Of a DNA stretch of 16,142 nucleotides, positions 14,274 through 16,142 are shown one piece after another. Each line of letters starts with the position of its first letter. Position 1 is the first letter of the stretch. The notes under the pieces are model-generated. The model had not been told where the DNA came from. It searched no databases and saw only the letters and a list, made by a program, of their open reading frames with translations. The DNA is from JAVKSL01 sp039583695 (GTDB lineage Bacteria; Actinomycetota; Acidimicrobiia; Acidimicrobiales; JAJPHD01). The translations under genes were made by a program, and so were the position numbers. The stretch spans positions 1 to 16,142 of the forward strand of contig JAVKSL010000063.1 in the NCBI GenBank assembly GCA_039583695.1. The letters are read 5' to 3'.

Positions 14274-14906
14274 ATGGTGCCGCCGCGCCGGCAGGCCGGA
14301 CACGTGCTCCCCGCTGGGGCTGGGGTGGCGCTCGTCGCCGTCTGGGTGGCGTCGATGGCGAGCGCCTGCACACTCCTCCCGGCCGGCCATCCGCCGCCGC
14401 GGTCCACCGCTTCCCCCGCCTCCAGTGCCCCGGCCGCCATGCGGGTGGCGCCCACCACGGCCTCACCGGCGCCCGCCGACCTTCTGAGCGGCTTCGGCGC
14501 GACCGAGGCGGGGTGGGCCTCGGGCCACGAGTTGGATCCGGACGGCAGGGGTTACTGGCCCAGGCTGGCCAACGGCCTGGACACCTACACGTCTGTGCAA
14601 TTCGTGCGGGGACGCGCCCTTCGCTACACCGAGAACTTGTTTCCCGCGATGCCCGTCTCCGGCGCGCTGCACGTGATCGGCGACGAGTTGCCTCCCGACG
14701 CCCGCTTGGTGCACTACGGGCCGAGCCCGCCCGTTCATCCCTCCTGCACCCAGGTGGTGGAGTCGAGCCCGACCCTGCGGTCCAAGGCGGGGGTGGAGGT
14801 GCTTGTCGAGATGCGCAGCGGCGGTGCCCGCTACGACAGCGCCGCGGTGACCAGCCTCACCTTCCAGCCCCTGACCGGCCCGAACCCATCGTTCCCCGCC
14901 TGCTGA
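14274..14906 (+). CDS. Putative lipoprotein, unknown function
   Basis: The product is 210 aa from ATG 14274. The N-terminus is basic (PPRRQAGH), followed by a hydrophobic stretch (about residues 11-28) and SMASAC with Cys32. This resembles a lipoprotein signal peptide, although the -3 position is Ala rather than Leu. A Thr/Ala/Pro/Ser-rich linker (about 36-68) precedes a globular domain with GFGATEAGWASGHELDPDG, WPRLANGLDTYTSVQFVRGR and a C-terminal LTFQPLTGPNPSF. Two more Cys (in HPSCTQVV and at the last residue) could form a disulfide. A GTG at 14217, overlapping the wecB end, would add 19 residues and couple the two genes. It probably sits on the outer face of the membrane. I do not recognise the domain. 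Confidence 0.7.
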   Translation: MVPPRRQAGHVLPAGAGVALVAVWVASMASACTLLPAGHPPPRSTASPASSAPAAMRVAPTTASPAPADLLSGFGATEAGWASGHELDPDGRGYWPRLANGLDTYTSVQFVRGRALRYTENLFPAMPVSGALHVIGDELPPDARLVHYGPSPPVHPSCTQVVESSPTLRSKAGVEVLVEMRSGGARYDSAAVTSLTFQPLTGPNPSFPAC

Positions 14907-14931
14907 GGGGCGCCGCGAGCCACCGCAAGCT

Positions 14932-14967
14932 GGCGTTTTATCCATCGAATGGATGAGGGCGGACGCC
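14932..14967 (+). terminator. Nested inverted repeat after the lipoprotein gene
   Basis: Outer arms GGCGT (14932-14936) and ACGCC (14963-14967) enclose an inner perfect hairpin ATCCAT-CGA-ATGGAT (14940-14954). It lies 25 bp after the lipoprotein stop and before the next promoter, so a terminator or transcript-end structure is plausible. There is no T-run. Confidence 0.35.
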
Positions 14968-14981
14968 GCTCGGCTCCCAAA

Positions 14982-14991
14982 TGACTAGTCC
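14982..14991. promoter_or_regulatory. Putative operator TGACTAGTCC (site 2)
   Basis: It matches the TGACTAGTCA palindrome in nine of ten positions and shares AATGACTAGTC with the other copies. It lies directly upstream of the -35 box, with its start 23 bp from that of site 3. The pair could be bound cooperatively. Confidence 0.5.
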
Positions 14992-14997
14992 ATGGGA

Positions 14998-15026
14998 TTG
15001 ACAATGACTAGTCAATTGGGTATAGT
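14998..15026 (+). promoter_or_regulatory. Near-consensus promoter of the surface-protein gene
   Basis: TTGACA at 14998-15003 is a perfect -35. TATAGT at 15021-15026 is a five-of-six -10. The spacer is exactly 17 bp and contains the palindromic operator. This is the strongest housekeeping-type promoter in the window, predicted to start near 15033 and give a leader of about 155 nt. A strong promoter with an operator in its spacer is the classic layout for repression. Confidence 0.8.
15005..15014. promoter_or_regulatory. Palindromic putative operator TGACTAGTCA (site 3)
   Basis: This is a perfect copy of the palindrome, positioned between -35 and -10 and centred about 23 bp upstream of the predicted start. 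A bound protein here should exclude RNA polymerase, so it probably acts as a repressor site. Arms ATTGAC and GTCAAT (14997-15002, 15011-15016) add a second, wider symmetry. Confidence 0.6.
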
Positions 15027-15142
15027 GGCACGGTCGCCGTGATCGCGGCGGCCGTGAAGGGGAGGTTGCTGCTGGGCCGTGACTTTGGCGAGGGCGTGCC
15101 GCTCAGAGCAGTGCCTCGAGGTGTCCTTGCCGGGAATCGGTG

Positions 15143-15183
15143 CCCTGATACAACTTCCCCTCATCAGGGTGACATCGAGGGGG
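15143..15183 (+). promoter_or_regulatory. Leader hairpin whose loop can pair with the ribosome binding site
   Basis: CCCTGAT (15143-15149) and ATCAGGG (15163-15169) form a perfect seven-base-pair stem, extendable by two G-U pairs. The 13-nt loop contains CCCCTC (15157-15162), the exact complement of GAGGGG (15177-15182) in the ribosome binding site of the next gene. Loop-to-SD pairing would form an H-type pseudoknot and could hide the site. The rest of the leader (15033-15142) has a small hairpin CACGG-TCG-CCGTG at 15029-15041 but no riboswitch class I recognise. Confidence 0.4.
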
Positions 15184-15188
15184 CAAAG

Positions 15189-15797
15189 ATGAAACAGATG
15201 AAACAGGTGTTGCGCCGAGCCTTGGCGTCGGCACGAGGCCTGGGGGCACGAGCGCTGGGGGTTGCGTCGCTGGTGGGCCTGGGCGCGGCCGGTTTGATCG
15301 CGGGAGCGTCGGTCGTAGCCCCAGGGGTGGCGGCGGCAGGACCACCACCGCCAGCGTGCACCGGCACCTTGGTGACCCTTACTCAGCAGGGCCACCCAGC
15401 CACGACAGTAGGAACTGCGTGCGTGACGACCTCACCCGGGACCTTGGCGGGTCACCTGACCGTCAAGGTCGTGCTGGCGCTGGACGTCAAGATCACCTCG
15501 GTGCAGTACTGCACCGAGGTCCACAAGGCTGGCCCGTGCCTGCCGGTGACCACCATCGCGGGGTCGGGCACGGAGAGCCAGACCTTCACGGTTCAGCTGG
15601 TGGCCGGAGAGTTCCTCAGCCTGCACGTCACCTTCCACAGCGGCACGACATTCGCCGTGGTCCTGCTGCCGGGCCTTTTTGGCATCCCGGTGGCTTCCCC
15701 GGTCGTGGTCGGGCCGGTGGCTGGCGCTGCGGCCGTGGGGGGCCTGGTGGTGTTGGGCGCCAGGCGCCGCCGCCAGCGCATGGTGCGGGCGGCGTGA
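15189..15797 (+). CDS. Secreted membrane-anchored surface protein, unknown function
   Basis: The product is 202 aa from ATG 15189, with GAGGGGG at five-base spacing. The frame is open upstream to GTG 15039, but the signal peptide fits this start. Residues 1-23 are basic and 24-44 hydrophobic, with a likely signal peptidase cut after VAAA (50). The mature part is Thr/Val-rich and probably beta-stranded, with Cys57, 78, 108 and 117 able to form two disulfides. A C-terminal helix (about 168-190) followed by RRRRQR would anchor it with the tail inside. This resembles a sortase-type anchor but lacks an LPXTG or LAXTG motif. The TGA stop is followed by an open same-frame continuation into the LAFTG protein. 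It has its own strong promoter and operator. I do not recognise a family. Confidence 0.8.
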   Translation: MKQMKQVLRRALASARGLGARALGVASLVGLGAAGLIAGASVVAPGVAAAGPPPPACTGTLVTLTQQGHPATTVGTACVTTSPGTLAGHLTVKVVLALDVKITSVQYCTEVHKAGPCLPVTTIAGSGTESQTFTVQLVAGEFLSLHVTFHSGTTFAVVLLPGLFGIPVASPVVVGPVAGAAAVGGLVVLGARRRRQRMVRAA

Positions 15798-15836
15798 CCG
15801 CCCGGCAACGGGACTCCGGGACTCGGGGAGCCTGAG

Positions 15837-16079
15837 GTGTACGGCCCCACGCTCAGCGTGGGCAGCGGAGCGGCAGGAGTCGGGGCCCTCGCCTTCACCG
15901 GCTTCGACAGCTTGTTGTGGCTGGCTCTGGGATTCGGCTTGGTCCTGGGGGGCTTGGCGTTGCTCGTCGCCAGCCGGTGCTGGCGTCGCCGGCGCACTGC
16001 GCTCCCGGCTCCGGTGGCGCCGGGGACAGGGGGCCCCACGAGCTGGGAGGTCGCCCCGACCGCCCCTTCTCGACGTTGA
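15837..16079 (+). CDS. Small LAFTG / transmembrane / Arg-tail protein (sortase-signal-like)
   Basis: The product is 80 aa from GTG 15837, with GGGGAG at six-base spacing. After about 17 Gly/Ala/Ser-rich residues it shows LAFTG (18-22), a membrane helix (about 25-46), RCWRRRR (47-53) and a Pro/Thr-rich cytoplasmic-type tail. This order is a textbook cell-wall sorting signal, and LAXTG is the motif of actinobacterial class E sortases. It has no signal peptide of its own and almost no protein before the motif, so as a separate protein it would have little to attach. It lies in exactly the same frame as the preceding gene, with no stop between after that gene's TGA. It could be a separate translationally coupled protein, a read-through extension, or the severed end of one gene. 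No sortase gene is in the window. Confidence 0.6.
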   Translation: MYGPTLSVGSGAAGVGALAFTGFDSLLWLALGFGLVLGGLALLVASRCWRRRRTALPAPVAPGTGGPTSWEVAPTAPSRR

Positions 16080-16142
16080 CGGCCCTGCTTACCCGGGGGG
16101 GGGAGGCGGTGCCGCTGCGCCGGGCCAGAGGGCTCGGCGCAG
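16080..16142. other. Window end, no feature seen
   Basis: These 63 bases after the LAFTG gene are GC-rich, with a run of nine G at 16096-16104. I see no start, terminator stem or repeat that can be supported. Confidence 0.3.

Noticed and set aside
14079..14906. 275-aa version of the lipoprotein starting inside wecB
   Set aside because: The first 46 codons are an out-of-frame reading of wecB; the signal peptide begins at 14274.
15039..15188. 50-aa N-terminal extension of the surface protein from GTG 15039
   Set aside because: It would bury the signal peptide and ignores the good SD before 15189; kept as a minor alternative only.
15033..15188. Known riboswitch (c-di-AMP, c-di-GMP, cobalamin) in the surface-gene leader
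   Set aside because: I could not match the conserved core of any of these classes; only the local hairpin and SD complementarity are supported.

Overview
The window is GC-rich, and its strong third-position G/C makes the genes stand out clearly from their shadow frames. The gene set points to Actinomycetota: an ANTAR response regulator of the PdtaR type, polA with a degenerate proofreading domain, CarD, an IspD-IspF-RlmB neighbourhood, a Tad pilus operon without a secretin, leaderless-looking starts, and a LAXTG-type wall-sorting sequence. An Acidimicrobiia-like organism is a plausible inference, not something proved here. I see no tRNA, rRNA, CRISPR array, transposase or integrase.

Left part, minus strand (1-5831): a tightly packed Tad/Flp pilus assembly operon, transcribed leftward as cpaB/rcpC-like, tadZ/cpaE, cpaF/tadA, tadB, tadC. 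All four junctions are 4-bp ATGA stop/start overlaps. Pilin, TadE/G-like and prepilin peptidase genes are not present; they may lie beyond position 1, where the window begins in a 24-bp tandem repeat that could belong to one more leftward gene.

Middle, plus strand (5988-12747): a short coiled-coil protein, the response regulator pdtaR, polA, carD, a fused ispDF and rlmB. This is a housekeeping block covering RNA-level signalling, DNA repair, rRNA transcription control, isoprenoid precursors and 23S rRNA methylation. The first two genes have -10-like boxes 7-8 nt upstream of their start codons, which suggests leaderless mRNAs. carD has its own promoter-like sequence.

Right part (12710-16142): a possible small convergent minus-strand gene, then wecB (UDP-GlcNAc 2-epimerase) overlapping or abutting a putative lipoprotein. 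After a promoter-bearing gap comes a secreted, membrane-anchored protein, followed by an 80-aa protein carrying LAFTG, a transmembrane helix and an Arg-rich tail. These suggest a cell-envelope function.

The most interesting unexplained signal is regulatory. The 10-bp palindrome TGACTAGTCA occurs twice perfectly and once with a single mismatch, and only in the two promoter regions in front of the coiled-coil gene (which is also the divergent tad promoter region) and the secreted surface-protein gene. In the latter it sits inside the 17-bp spacer of a near-consensus promoter. That gene also has a roughly 155-nt leader whose hairpin loop is complementary to its own Shine-Dalgarno sequence. Its TGA stop is followed by an uninterrupted same-frame continuation into the LAFTG protein. 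Together these could form a small, switchable envelope module coordinated with pilus assembly; this is inference.
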